Both the position numbers and the translations under genes were made by a program. From Hansfordia pulvinata (taxonomy: Eukaryota > Ascomycota > Sordariomycetes > Xylariales), in contig BJKQ01000003.1 in NCBI GenBank assembly GCA_006538405.1, positions 1,550,001 through 1,614,000 on the forward strand: 64,000 nt of DNA. Reading direction: 5' to 3'. Within the stretch, counting starts at the first letter, position 1, and each line of letters starts with the position of its first letter. Positions 25,052 through 35,615 of this stretch are shown piece after piece. A model generated the notes under the pieces. The model had not been told where the DNA came from and made no database searches. It saw nothing but the letters and a program-made list of their open reading frames with translations.

Positions 25052-25288
25052 CCATCGCACCGGTCGCCCGCCTCTTTGTTCTCACGACTCCACCACACCC
25101 TTGCACCTGGTCTACTTATGCAGGTGTAATTGATCTGTCTCACTTCCATTCTTGTCGACAAAGCCTCGTCATAACATCGACGTGCTCTCCCCGCCCGCCG
25201 CGCCGGCTACCTCCCGATCTAATTACCAAAACCATCCTCGACCCTCCGGTTGTCGCTTCTCTCACTCTCCCATCGCGAATCCGCGACA

Positions 25289-27608
25289 ATGAAGTTTTCC
25301 ACGCTGGCAACGCCCTTCATAGGGGCTGCCAGCTTCGGCATGGCCGCCGCAGAGTCCATGTTGCAGTCGACCGCTCTGAACGTTTGCCAGGATAACTCCC
25401 TGTTTACCGCCAGTCTGTTCAACGTCACCTACCTTCCCAGCATCAACAAGGTCTTCGTCGACCTGCAGGCCACCTCGTCGCTGGAGGGTAAGGTCGTTTT
25501 CGACTTTTCCATCTCTGCCTACGGATACGAACTCATTCGCACCGTCATCGATCCTTGTGTCGCCAAGCAGGCTGCTGGAACGGAGAGCAGTGGCTTTGCT
25601 GGTTTGTGCCCCATGGTGGCCGGCAAACTGCCCATGACTTTCAACCAGAACCTGCCTGCAGGCGCCGCTTCCCAGATCCCCGGTATCGCCTACTCCTTCC
25701 CCGATCTCGACGCCACCGTTCGCGTCTACGTCAACAAGACCGACACTCACGAGAGCGTGGCCTGTCTGGAGGCCGACATCTCCAACGGAAAGACTGTCGA
25801 CCTGATCGCCGTCAAGTGGGTTCTTGCCATCATTGCTGGGCTGACTCTCGGCGCCTCCGCGTTCCTCAACGGAATGGGCCACTCGAACGCTGCCGCTCAC
25901 ATCGCCTCCGGTGCCTTGTCCCTCTTCGGCTTCTTCCAGGCTCAGGCCATGATGGGCCTGACCGGCATTCACCTTCCTCCTGTCGTGCAGTCGTGGACTC
26001 AAGACTTCCAGTGGACCATGGGTATCATCAAAGTTGATTTCATGCAGGACATCTTCACCTGGTACCAGCGCGCCACTGGTGGCACTCCGTCGACCATCTT
26101 CAACACCCTCACCACCGTGTCTGTCGCTGTACAGAAGCGTACGGTCCCAGTAGCCCGCGAACTCGCCCGCCGTGGATCGTCCGTCATGCCCCGAGCCGTC
26201 AACCACGCTCTCAGCAAGCGTGCGAACGAAATGTCCCAAGGTGGAACTTACGTTGTGCAAGGCATCCAGCGTGTTGCCTACAAGGCCGGCATTGAATCCA
26301 CCAACCTCTTCCTAACTGGTCTGGTCTTCTTCTGTCTCTTCGTCATCTTCACCATCGGCATTGTCGCAGCGTTCAAGGGCTTCTGCGAGTTGGCCGTCAA
26401 GAAGGGATGGATGAAGGGCGACAAGTTCCTCGAGTTCCGCAACGGCTGGCTTACCGTTCTGAAGGGTATCCTGTACCGTGTCACGTTGATCGGTTACCCT
26501 CAGATGACGATTCTGTGCTTGTGGGAGTTCACCCAGAACGATTCCCCCGCCGAGATTGTCCTCGCTGTTTTCTTCTTTTTCGGCATGTCAGCCACCCTCG
26601 GCTGGGCATCCTGGAAGGTCGTTCGCATCGCGCGTCGTTCTGTCGCCATGCACCGCAACCCTGCCTACATCCTCTTTTCCGACCCGCAGGCTCTGAACAA
26701 GTGGGGTTTCTTGTACATCCAGTTCCGCGCCTCGGCCTACTACTTCATCCTTCCTGTCTTGGGCTACACTCTCGTCAAGGGCATGTTCCTTGCTTTCGCG
26801 CAGAAGAATGGCGCGGCCCAAGCGATCGGTTTCCTTCTCATTGAGGCTGCCGCTCTCGTGACGGCCAGTGTCATGAGGCCGTGGATGGACAAGAGCACCA
26901 ACTCGTTCAACATTGCCATTTGCGCCGTCAACTTTGTCAACTCCATCTTCCTGCTCATCTTCTCCGACGTATTCAACCAGCCCCCTCTGGTCAACGGCGT
27001 GATCGGTCTGATTCTTTTCTTCCTCAACGCCATTTTCGCCACTGTTCTGCTCATCATGGTCATCGTCACCACCATCATGGTCTTCTACCGCAAGAACCCC
27101 GACGGCCGATACCAGTTCATGGCTGACGACCGTGCCTCGTTCATGAAGTCGCAGTCGCAGCTTACGGGTACGACCGAGCTGGACGCGCTCGCGGCGACTG
27201 CCCGCGGTGACAAGGGTGGATACAAGCCCGGCTTGGACCTGGACGAGGATAACGCGTCCATCTCATCCGACTCCCTGAAGCGCCGCACCGCCGACTCCAA
27301 CCTGGGCACCCGGCCCGTTCCGAACCAACACCTCGCATCGCCTGGCATGCATCACGGCCCCAACCCGCCTCACTCGCCGGTTGACCCGTCTGTGCCTCTC
27401 TTCCCGTCTGCGAGCCCTCAAAGAGCCCCCAGCCCGTACTCCGGGGGCGGCTCGTCTGGCTCTTTGCGAGGCCAGAACAACACCAGCCCTGGTGCCTACA
27501 GAGCGCAAAATTCAACCAGGTAAGGGATCATGGCTCACCATCTTGATTGTATCTTGACTGACACGACATGACAGCCCATGGCAGCGCGGAGCAGGATACG
27601 ACCACTAG
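25289..27608 (+). CDS. FLC/TRP-like multipass membrane protein (flavin carrier / Pkd2-like family)
   Basis: Two exons (25289-27519 and 27575-27608) encode 754 residues. The N-terminus is a signal peptide (about 1-21) followed by an ML-like lumenal domain (about 25-165) with Cys residues (NVCQDNS, DPCVAKQ, GLCPMV, VACLEAD). Then comes a TRP-like multipass core of roughly nine helices (about 170-620) that includes WTQDFQWTMGIIKVDFMQ, a hallmark of fungal FLC proteins. The cytosolic tail is Pro/Ser-rich. FLC proteins act in ER/Golgi/plasma-membrane FAD and calcium homeostasis and cell-wall integrity. Reading straight on gives a stop at 27521-27523, but that stop lies inside a GTAAGG donor. Splicing to the ACAG acceptor at 27574 adds the C-terminus SPWQRGAGYDH, which fits the family. 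The ATG at 25289 was preferred over an earlier in-frame non-ATG extension. Confidence 0.93.
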
Positions 27609-28620
27609 AGACGGTCCTGACTATCATGCGTGATTGTTTCTCTGCTGGGTATTTTTTTCAGCGGCTGTCCATATATGGATTCTTTTTATGATAAATGGGT
27701 TCGGAGTTGGTTGTTTTGGCCTACTGCATCTGCAGGAGAAAATGCGTTTTTGAGTGGTTTTCCGGACTAGGGGTTGTGAACGGCCGTTTTTGTTATTGGC
27801 GAGCATTCGTGCCTCGAGGCAGTCCCGCGTTGGGGCTTTGTGATTTCACGACACGACACCTTGCACATCTTAGCACAAGCATCAAAGGCGTCCGCGAAAA
27901 GAGAGGACTGCGTTTCCAGCGCGCACGGTAGCTTCGCGCTTGCCGTCCTGCACTGTACCACCTGCACATACTGTACACCAGGCTTGGAGCGCAGCGGCGC
28001 TTCCTGATGGGAATGGCGGAACGAGAATCTGGAACATGCCTGGGGAGCCTGGTGCATTTCAGTCTCCGGGTGCAGGAGCCCGTCTATTGTCTACTCTAGC
28101 GTTACTGTTCTGTATACATCCGCCATTACGCGGTCATATTGATGCAATAGCTAATGGATTTCAAACTTCTTACCTGGAGATTTGCTGGTGAATCACTGTG
28201 ACCAGATGTCGATGCCATAATGACCCAAGGTTCGTGGGACGCTTGGGTGGTGTGTGCCTCGGCTCGCCGCCGCCGCCCCTTTCGTTGAGAATATGCGGTC
28301 CGAAGCGTTTCTGCTCCCAGACATCCCCAATGTTGCTGAAGGGAGCCTCATCTGTCGGCGAGCGACAGTTGCCCTGCCGACCGCTCATGCCCGTTCCGAC
28401 ACTACCTGGTGCCAGAGGGAGAAACCCCGCGAGGGTGTGCGAACTCGGTTCCAAGGGTGCTACAGACTGCGACATGGCAGCGTCCCCGCCAAGGTTTTTT
28501 GGGGGATTTGGATTATGGCGTACAAGTTAGCAACAGACCAAAACTCAAAACGCTTCGTTATATTCATATACCGGACCTCTGGGTTCGTGAGTGTCGCCTA
28601 TCGCTGCACGTCGCCGACGC
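27609..28620. other. Convergent intergenic region
   Basis: About 1 kb between the 3' ends of the FLC-like (+) and rhodopsin-fold (-) genes. No exon is supported; it presumably holds both 3' UTRs. Confidence 0.55.
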
Positions 28621-29796
28621 TCACTGTGATCTCGTCTCCTTTGAAGTAGTCCTCTCCGCCGCCGCCGCCGCCGCCTCCCCTCCTCCTCCGAATGAGGCGG
28701 GCTCCTGGGGCGGTCGCGCTCCGACGTCGTCGTCGTCGCCGCCGCCGCCTCGGCTGCCCCTGCTGCTGCTCTGGCGGTCGTGATCGTGGTCCCCCACCTC
28801 CTCCTCCTCCTCCTCTGACGACGACGACTGTCGTCGCAGAGCGTCCTGGTCCGTGGCCTCGCCGTCGCCCGCGCCCGCGCCCGCGGCGGTGGCGGCGGTG
28901 CTCCGCCTCCTGCTGGTCGCGGTGCTGATCCAGGTCATCTGGGTCTCGGACATGAGGCCCAGCGGGTCGAGGGCCCTGCTTGCGGGGTTCCTGTGCTTGT
29001 ACTTGTTGTTGTTGTTGTTCTTCTTCTTCTTGTCGTCGCTCTTGCTCCTATTCTTGCCGCCGCCCACCTTGCCTCCCCCAATGGTGTTGAGCGTTACGTC
29101 TGCCGCTGCTCCTGCTCCTCCTTCGCCTGCATCTGCTGCTGCCGCATGGTGGTGTTGGTGGTGGTGGTGGTGGTGACCGTTCTCGAGGTCGTCGCTGCCG
29201 TGCCCGTACTTCTTGTAGGAGCCGGCGGAGCGCAGGCTGGCTACGTTGCGCTGGACGCGGCGGTACAGCGGGCCCAGGGCGGGGATGCCGTTGCACACCA
29301 TGGTCACGGCGATCTCGGCGGCGGACCAGACTATGATGCCTACAGTGTTTTCTGTTTTTATTGTTTCCGGTCTTTGGTTAGTCATCTGCTGGCTGAGCTT
29401 GGGGTATGTGGTGTTGTGTGTGAGGGGGGGGGGGGGGGGGGGGGAAGTTCTTACTGGTGTAGTTCCCCCTGCCAAACCAGGTGCACTCGTACGTCCTCAC
29501 GATGCCGCACACGCAGGCGCTGTAATTTGGGGAAGGAATTTTTTTTTAGTTATTTTCGATAAAGATGGTAACGAAACATGGGGTTCCCCGGGGGACTAGT
29601 ATGAGAGAGGGGGGGGATAACGCACATGATGCCGAGACTCATGCTGGCGGCAATGGTGATCTTCTCCCTCTGGCTCATGTTGAGCTGCCAGATGAAGAGC
29701 CAGGGGAAGATGGCGAAGAAGAGGTCGATGATGGCGCAGACGGCTGTGTTGAAAGGAAGGAAGGAAGGAAGGTCTTGTCAGCCTTGCACAGATCCC

Positions 29797-29828
<32 letters not shown>

Positions 29829-30710
29829 CTCATAAGCGTAGAGAAGGTCCTTACCTCCCAGCAGAATGGCGTAAGGGGTGACGTCGGGGATGATGCAGTG
29901 GCCGGGGACGCGGGGGTCGAAGATGGCGCGGGCGGGCAGGCACTGGAGCCAGAAGACGATGACGGACATGGAGGAGGCGCAGAAGAGCCCTACGAAGGTG
30001 GCCATGATGCACAGGCGGTGCCAGCGGACGACGACGATGCGCAGCAGGAACATGCCCAGGGAGGCCTTGGCGATGGACATGCTGAGCAGGGCGAATGACT
30101 GCCCGATCATGACCCACTTGACGGCGGCCACGGCGTCGTCAAAGGGCAGGCTGTCGTAGTCCTCGCCGTAGCCGTAGTTGGCAGCCACCTGCGTGAAGGC
30201 CGTGTAGATGGTCAGGGTGATCTGTTGTATTGGCGGGTGTTCTCGTCAGTTTTCTCTTTTCTTCTCTCTTCTTATTCTTCTTCTTTTGTGCCCCCTATTC
30301 CTATTTCCATCTCTTTTCCCACTCTCTCCGTCGGCTAAAAGAAGGTCATGGTTGACGGGGCGAAGACGTACAGCGGCCAGCGCGTAGGCCCAGTCATCGT
30401 GGCCCGGGGACCGGACAATGACGAGGCGTGTGTAGAGACGCAGGAAGAGAAAGATTAAGGAAAGGGCCACCACTGTGGCACAGGGACAGGAACGAGAAGA
30501 GTTTTCCGGTTAGCAAGGAGAAGAAGCGCGAAAAAAAAAGTTAAAAAGTTGGCGCTTTGGTGGGGATGGAGACTGGCGGACAGAGAGGAAAAAAAAGAGG
30601 TGAGGCCTCGAAAGACATCCGGGAAGGGAAGGGAAAGGAGAGGAAGGGGAAAAGAATCACATACTGCTCCACATGACGGCCGTGAGCTTGTAACCCTGAC
30701 TCCCTTCCAT
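28621..30710 (-). CDS. Fungal rhodopsin-fold (SAT4-type) integral membrane protein
   Basis: Six exons on the minus strand (30665-30710, 30372-30472, 29855-30221, 29626-29743, 29455-29519, 28621-29339) join in phase to 471 residues. The protein starts MEGSQGYKLTAVMW and has the seven-helix layout of the fungus-specific Rhodopsin/SAT4 domain. Helix 1 ends in LYTRLVIVRSPGHDDWAY. A helix with GQSFALLSMSIAKASLGMFLLRI follows, then FWLQCLPARAIFDPRVPGHC, then AIIDLFFAIFPWLFIWQLNMSQREK, IACVCGIVRTYE and SIIVWSAAEIAVTMVCNGIPALGPLYRR. Most of the last exon is a low-complexity cytosolic tail (His, Lys/Asn, Glu, Asp and Gly runs). Relatives include PTH11-like and uncharacterised membrane proteins; the ligand is unknown and no N-terminal CFEM domain is present. 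Introns 3 and 5 contain microsatellite or homopolymer tracts. Confidence 0.9.
29424..29444. repeat. G21 homopolymer inside an intron
   Basis: Run of 21 G on the plus strand, which is C21 in the transcript of the minus-strand rhodopsin-fold gene. It sits just downstream of the exon 5 donor (intron 29340-29454). Confidence 0.95.
29750..29827. repeat. GGAA and GA simple repeats inside an intron
   Basis: A short GGAA tetranucleotide run (about 29750-29772) and a (GA)13 tract (29801-29827) both lie in the intron between exons 3 and 4 of the rhodopsin-fold gene. On the coding strand they become pyrimidine tracts. Confidence 0.9.
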
Positions 30711-31139
30711 CTTGGCTCTCCTCTCGCGCGGGTGGGCGAGTCGTGAAGCCGGCGTCCTTGGTGTTTGCGTATTGCTCTGCTTGGCGAAGAAGATGAGGAA
30801 GCCTTTCCGGGAAAGGGCCGAACGAAGAACAGCAGCAGAAAAAGCAGTAGGCTATCTCGGAGGCCGTGATGGAACGCCCGAGGAGTTGGTATATAACACA
30901 GAAGCCGCCGCGGACCCTTGTGAAGGGCTTGTCACAGTCGCACAGGTCGACCGGGGGAGGTGATTGTATTCATATAACAAGGAAAGGGGGGGGTTGTTTC
31001 GAGCTACGGAGTACGAGTGCTCGTGCAGCGCCGACTCTTATCAAGAACGATCGTGGACGTGGTTACCCTCGGAAGCGTCCATTCCCGGCTATGTGGCGTT
31101 CTCCCACGCGAGGAGAGGAAGAGGGGGGGATGAAGAGGG

Positions 31140-31142
<3 letters not shown>

Positions 31143-31202
<60 letters not shown>
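31143..31202. repeat. (GA)30 microsatellite
   Basis: Perfect GA run of about 60 nt, the longest dinucleotide repeat in the window, about 430 bp upstream of the start of the rhodopsin-fold gene. Confidence 0.95.
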
Positions 31203-31206
<4 letters not shown>

Positions 31207-33011
31207 AGAAAAAGAAACGTCGGCCGTCACATTGGACACACAGCACAAGCGAGGACGACGACCGAGTGGCAGACACGCCCCCCCCGGCGGCCCCCCGGCG
31301 GCTCCCGTGATCTGTCAGATCGGATTCAAAACGCAGCGCCCGCAACGTTGTGGCGGGCGGGCGGGCGATGGAGGAGGTACGAGTGACTGCTCGTGGAAGT
31401 GTGACGGGAATCCCCCCCCTGGTCCGTTACTGGAAGGGCATATGATGATAAGTCTGTCGCTTGTTCATGCGGCCCCGGAGAGGGTGGCATGAGTAGCAGC
31501 GGCAGAGAGACATCTGCTTCTCTCTCTCTCTCTCTATGTCTATGTCTTTCTCTCTTTCTCTCCCGCCCGCCACAGCTTCGAGATGGTTGTGCGAGCATAT
31601 ACGCCGCAGTGGCACAAGAGACGGAACTTGCGCGTAATCGTGGCTCCCTCTTCTTCCTGGGTCCAGCTGGGATCGCAGACTGCCTCTGTGCGAGTACTCG
31701 TACCCGTGGCTCGGATGCAACACTGTATCTGGCTGGGCTTTTCTTTCTCTCTTTCTCTGTTTCTCTGTTTCTCTGTTTATTTCTTTGCTTCTTTCCTTTT
31801 CTCTCCCAAATTCGTTGGCTGAGCGGGGAGACAAGGGGCGGGCAGGATCAGGGGGCGAGCCAGGGGCCATATATGATGGCTCTGCTGGACAACGCAGTAT
31901 CCGTACGCGTAACTCGCCCCTTGGCTCTGGTGCGGCGTCGAGCCCGTCAAACCGTCCATTGGCCAATCTCGCTTTGGGGCCTCTGCGCACAGGGTCCATC
32001 TGGGATTTGCCCTCTCGGGTCGGTCCTCCGAAAGGGTCTCGTCTTGGCTGCATTCTTTGGGCAGCAAGCAGACACACACGTATATACACACACATGCGAA
32101 GGGGAGAGAGGGTGAGAGCCTGAACACGACACCGACTCGCCATTACGAGCAGGTGGCGTGTTGCAGCCGCGGCCGGGTCCTACGGGTATCTCATGTCTCT
32201 GTCTGTTCGTATCTCCCCCCATGCCAGATCTCGTGTGCGACGTCGCATTCTTAACGACAAAAAAAAAAAGGAAAAGAAAAAGAAGAATATCGGATATGGG
32301 GACGAGAGGCGACAGGCTGGCAAGGCCGCTCCGCTCTGCACGAGTCACAGCGCCCGTGGCGGGGAGAGGGGAAAGCTGAGGAGAGGTCCCGCCGGGTCCC
32401 AAAACCCCTGTCCAGGGCACAGAGAGAAGAAATAAAATAAAAAGATGGAGAAGTACTCTGTAGAAAGGCCCCCCCGCCCGCTCCGAGATCTGATCTGCCC
32501 TCCCGTCTCGCGTGCGCGCGCAGGCGCGGATATCCGTGAATCCACGTGCCTTTTTTTTTTTTGTTCTCCCTTCTGCCTCTTCTGCTGCTGCTGGGGAGGA
32601 GTCGACCGTTGGGGCCGACGGGGATGACGATGACGATGACGAGTGGAAAAAAGGGCACAGAAAAGAAAGCAGGCTTGGCATCACGCGATAGCTCTCAACA
32701 ACAGCCAACAGAGAAGTAGAAAAGGAAAGAGACCAGAGGACAGAGACAGAGATAGAGAAAGAGAGAGCGAGAGAGCGAGAGAGGGAAAAATAAAAAAAAA
32801 TAAAAATAAAAGAGGAGCCAGCCAATGTGATGTGTCGGTTCTCAAAACGGTGACCATGGCCCCGGACCCCGGACCCTGAGCCTGGATCCCTGGCGCCAGC
32901 CAATCGGATCCTCATGGTCTCGCCTCTCTCCATGTAACAAAACAAAAAGAAAAGAAACAAAGGGCCGTTGTTCAAGTCACAGTACGACTCCTCGTCAGCA
33001 GTTGGACTGAG

Positions 33012-34588
33012 TACGAGTAGGCTGGACTGATGAGGCTGGACTCGTCGAGTACGCTACGAGCAAAAGGGCAAAAAACCCCCACCACCAACGGGGAAGAGAG
33101 AGATATAGAGAGAGAGATATATATAGAGAGAGAGAGATAGAGGGACGAGTACTCGTAGATCACCCGGGGAACAAGCATCCCTCCTCCCCGCTGCAGGACG
33201 CAACGCCACCGCCGGCGCCGCCGCTGCCGCTCCACGGATACGGGAATCGGCGCGCGCCGTTGCGGGAACCACTCATCAGCAGCCTCTTGGGCGCTCCCCA
33301 CACACCACGCCCCTCCCTCCCCTCATCTTCCCGGACTCAGGACTCTGCATACTGATGGGCGGCAGGGTCGAGAGGGGGGCTGGGGGGGCTGAGGGGGTTC
33401 GAGTATTCTTGACAGGAAGCAGAGCACGAGTACTCGTAGGCTCTTCAGGGGCTGGCCTGTACAAACAAAAACCCGCTGCGGTGTCCTGACAGCAGCAGAT
33501 GCAGGAGCAAGAGCATGCATGACATGACATGGCATGGCAGGACATGGCAGGACAGACAGACAGACGGACAGATTGACGGGCCCTGTTGCAGGATCTGGCA
33601 TGCGTCGATCGCCGTGACGCTCGATCTGGCTCTCTCCTCACAAGTTACGGCCAGACCCATTTACCGACTCGGGCTTCAGCTTGCAACCCTCGACAGGCTC
33701 TTGCCGCAAGGTTACCAGGTACGGATGGATGTTGGGAGGTTCTCATCAAGATGCCGCATATCGGAAAGGTGTCAAAGCGGATGGCCCTTGTCAACCCTTT
33801 CGGGCCGATCCGCAGACGGCGGCGGGGCGGCGACGACGACGACAATGAAGGCCTCGCCTTTCTCTGTCTCTTTCTCTCTCGTGTGTGTATATATTTACGA
33901 GTACTTGTACGATACTCGCATGCTGACGACGTGCTGCGCGACTCGGTACGATAGACACGATAGACACGACGGGGGTGGGGGCGGCCGAGAGAGAGGGGGC
34001 CCGGCCCCTGATTCGAGAACTCGTACAGCTGAACAAACCAGGGTCTTTCCATCCCCCCACCACACCACACCACATTGTCTTCCAGGCTGGGGAATCTACT
34101 GTGGGTTTAAGGGCGTGTCTAATAAGTGACTGACAGACTGACTGACAGACGGACTGATAAAGATCCCAGGCGCCACCGCACTCGTAGTAGACGCAGCAGT
34201 TCACACCAAGCGATTGTCGCAGCAAATACTCGTAAAACCCTCGCCCCCTCCCCCACTCTCCCCTGGACACCCTGGACAGTACTCGTACTCCTAATAGGAG
34301 AGAGGCAGAGACAGGAGCGCGACCTGTCGATAGTCGCATGCGCCCACGCGTACCGGGGAAGTTGACAGGTCAGATCCCCGCCGGGAGAAGGAGAGGGGTT
34401 CGAGACCTGCCCACCACACCACGCGGGCATCCAGCCAGCCAGTCCGCACTCGCACTCTCTCCGTACGAGGAGTCTTCCATACTCGTACACGGCTCCGTAG
34501 GACTATCTTGGCTCGTGGCTCCTCACAGCAGAGGGGGAAGGGGGTTGGTTCAACGCTCGCATGAGGCAGGCAGGCGTTATTACGAGTA
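33012..34588. repeat. Dense cluster of eight TACGAGTA/TACTCGTA motifs
   Basis: Exact copies start at 33012, 33150, 33431, 33896, 34228, 34280, 34480 and 34581. Two sit inside the perfect 12-nt palindrome ACGAGTACTCGT (33145-33156 and 33426-33437). This is the densest cluster in the window and lies 1-2.6 kb upstream of the P450 start. Confidence 0.75.
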
Positions 34589-34886
34589 GATAGGGGATCG
34601 CGAGCGAGCAAAGAAGGCAGAAGAAATACGACACGACAGGTCTCGCGGCAGGAAAGAGGGCCCCTCCTCTCCCCGAGACGGACCAGCCAGGGGGGAATAT
34701 GATATGCCTACGAGTCGAGTGTCAAGTCTGCTCTGCTCTGCTCTGCTGCCGTTCGTTCTGTCTGTCAAATCTCTCCCACTCTCCATCTTTCTGTCTTCTG
34801 CATCCTCATCTGCAGGACGCAACGCAACGCAACGCAACCCCACGCCGATTCTCCCCATCTTCGATCTTCTTTCTCCTGTCACTTTT

Positions 34887-34912
34887 CACACACACACACA
34901 CACACACACACA
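34887..34912. repeat. (CA)13 microsatellite
   Basis: CA dinucleotide run in the probable P450 upstream region. Confidence 0.9.
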
Positions 34913-35069
34913 AAACACACATCTCGTTCACCAGCCTTTCGGTTCCCCCCCTTTTTCTCTATTCTCTCTCCATCTCTCCCTGTCGCTCTCCTACCCCGCG
35001 AAACCCCCAAGCCCCGAGTTTCAGGAACGAACGGGGCCAGCAGGCAACGCGAGGCGAAGAGACGAATCA

Positions 35070-35080
<11 letters not shown>

Positions 35081-35130
<50 letters not shown>
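35081..35130. repeat. (GA)25 microsatellite
   Basis: Perfect GA run about 490 bp upstream of the P450 start codon. Length variation here could alter promoter or leader properties. Confidence 0.95.
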
Positions 35131-35132
<2 letters not shown>

Positions 35133-35615
35133 CCGCGCGCGTGTGTGGCCCGACTGTAACACAAGGAAGACAGACCGGTTCCCGTTGCCGTTTCTTCTCT
35201 CACGCCCCTCCCCCCTCCCCCCAGCCTCCTCTCCCCGAGGAAGAAGGAGACAAACAGACAGACACAAGAACACACACACACACACGGAGAGAGAGAGGGC
35301 ACCGCCGCGGTGACACAAACGTCGCAGCAATCACACCGTACTCCCCCGCTTCTCCTCTCTTCCCTCCCTCTTCCCTCCTCCCCTCCCTCCTCACCCCTGC
35401 TACCCTGCTCTCCCCTCCGTCTATCCGACTGTCCATCCATTCATCTCTCTCCCTTTCCCTTTCCCTTTCCCCTACCCCCCCGCCCCGCTTCAACTATCCG
35501 AAACGAAGCGCGCGCCAAACGACCGAGAGAAAGAAAGCCAAGGGACGATAATCAGAGGAAAAGGACAAAAGATATTAATAAAAATAAACAACACACCCCA
35601 CGCACGCACAAAACA

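Larger units (their letters stand above)
18950..25288. other. 6.3-kb gene-free interval
   Basis: No supported gene between the phosphate carrier and the FLC-like gene. Overlapping open frames on both strands (for example plus 20290-20952, plus 21896-22501, minus 21724-22464) are mutually contradictory and compositionally random. It carries a 20-nt G run (19819-19838) and seven dispersed TACGAGTA-type motifs. The last kilobase is pyrimidine-rich and probably includes the promoter and leader of the FLC-like gene. Confidence 0.55.
30711..35615. other. 4.9-kb divergent intergenic region
   Basis: Lies between the divergent rhodopsin-fold and P450 genes. No exon is supported. It is filled with (GA), (CA), (CT) and AT/GA mixed microsatellites, pyrimidine-rich runs and nine exact TACGAGTA-type motifs, most of them in 33012-34588. 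The last several hundred bases are probably the P450 promoter and leader. Confidence 0.55.

Noticed and set aside
34390..34412. B-box-like GGTTCGAGACC, possible second tRNA
   Set aside because: No matching acceptor, D or anticodon stems can be drawn around it.
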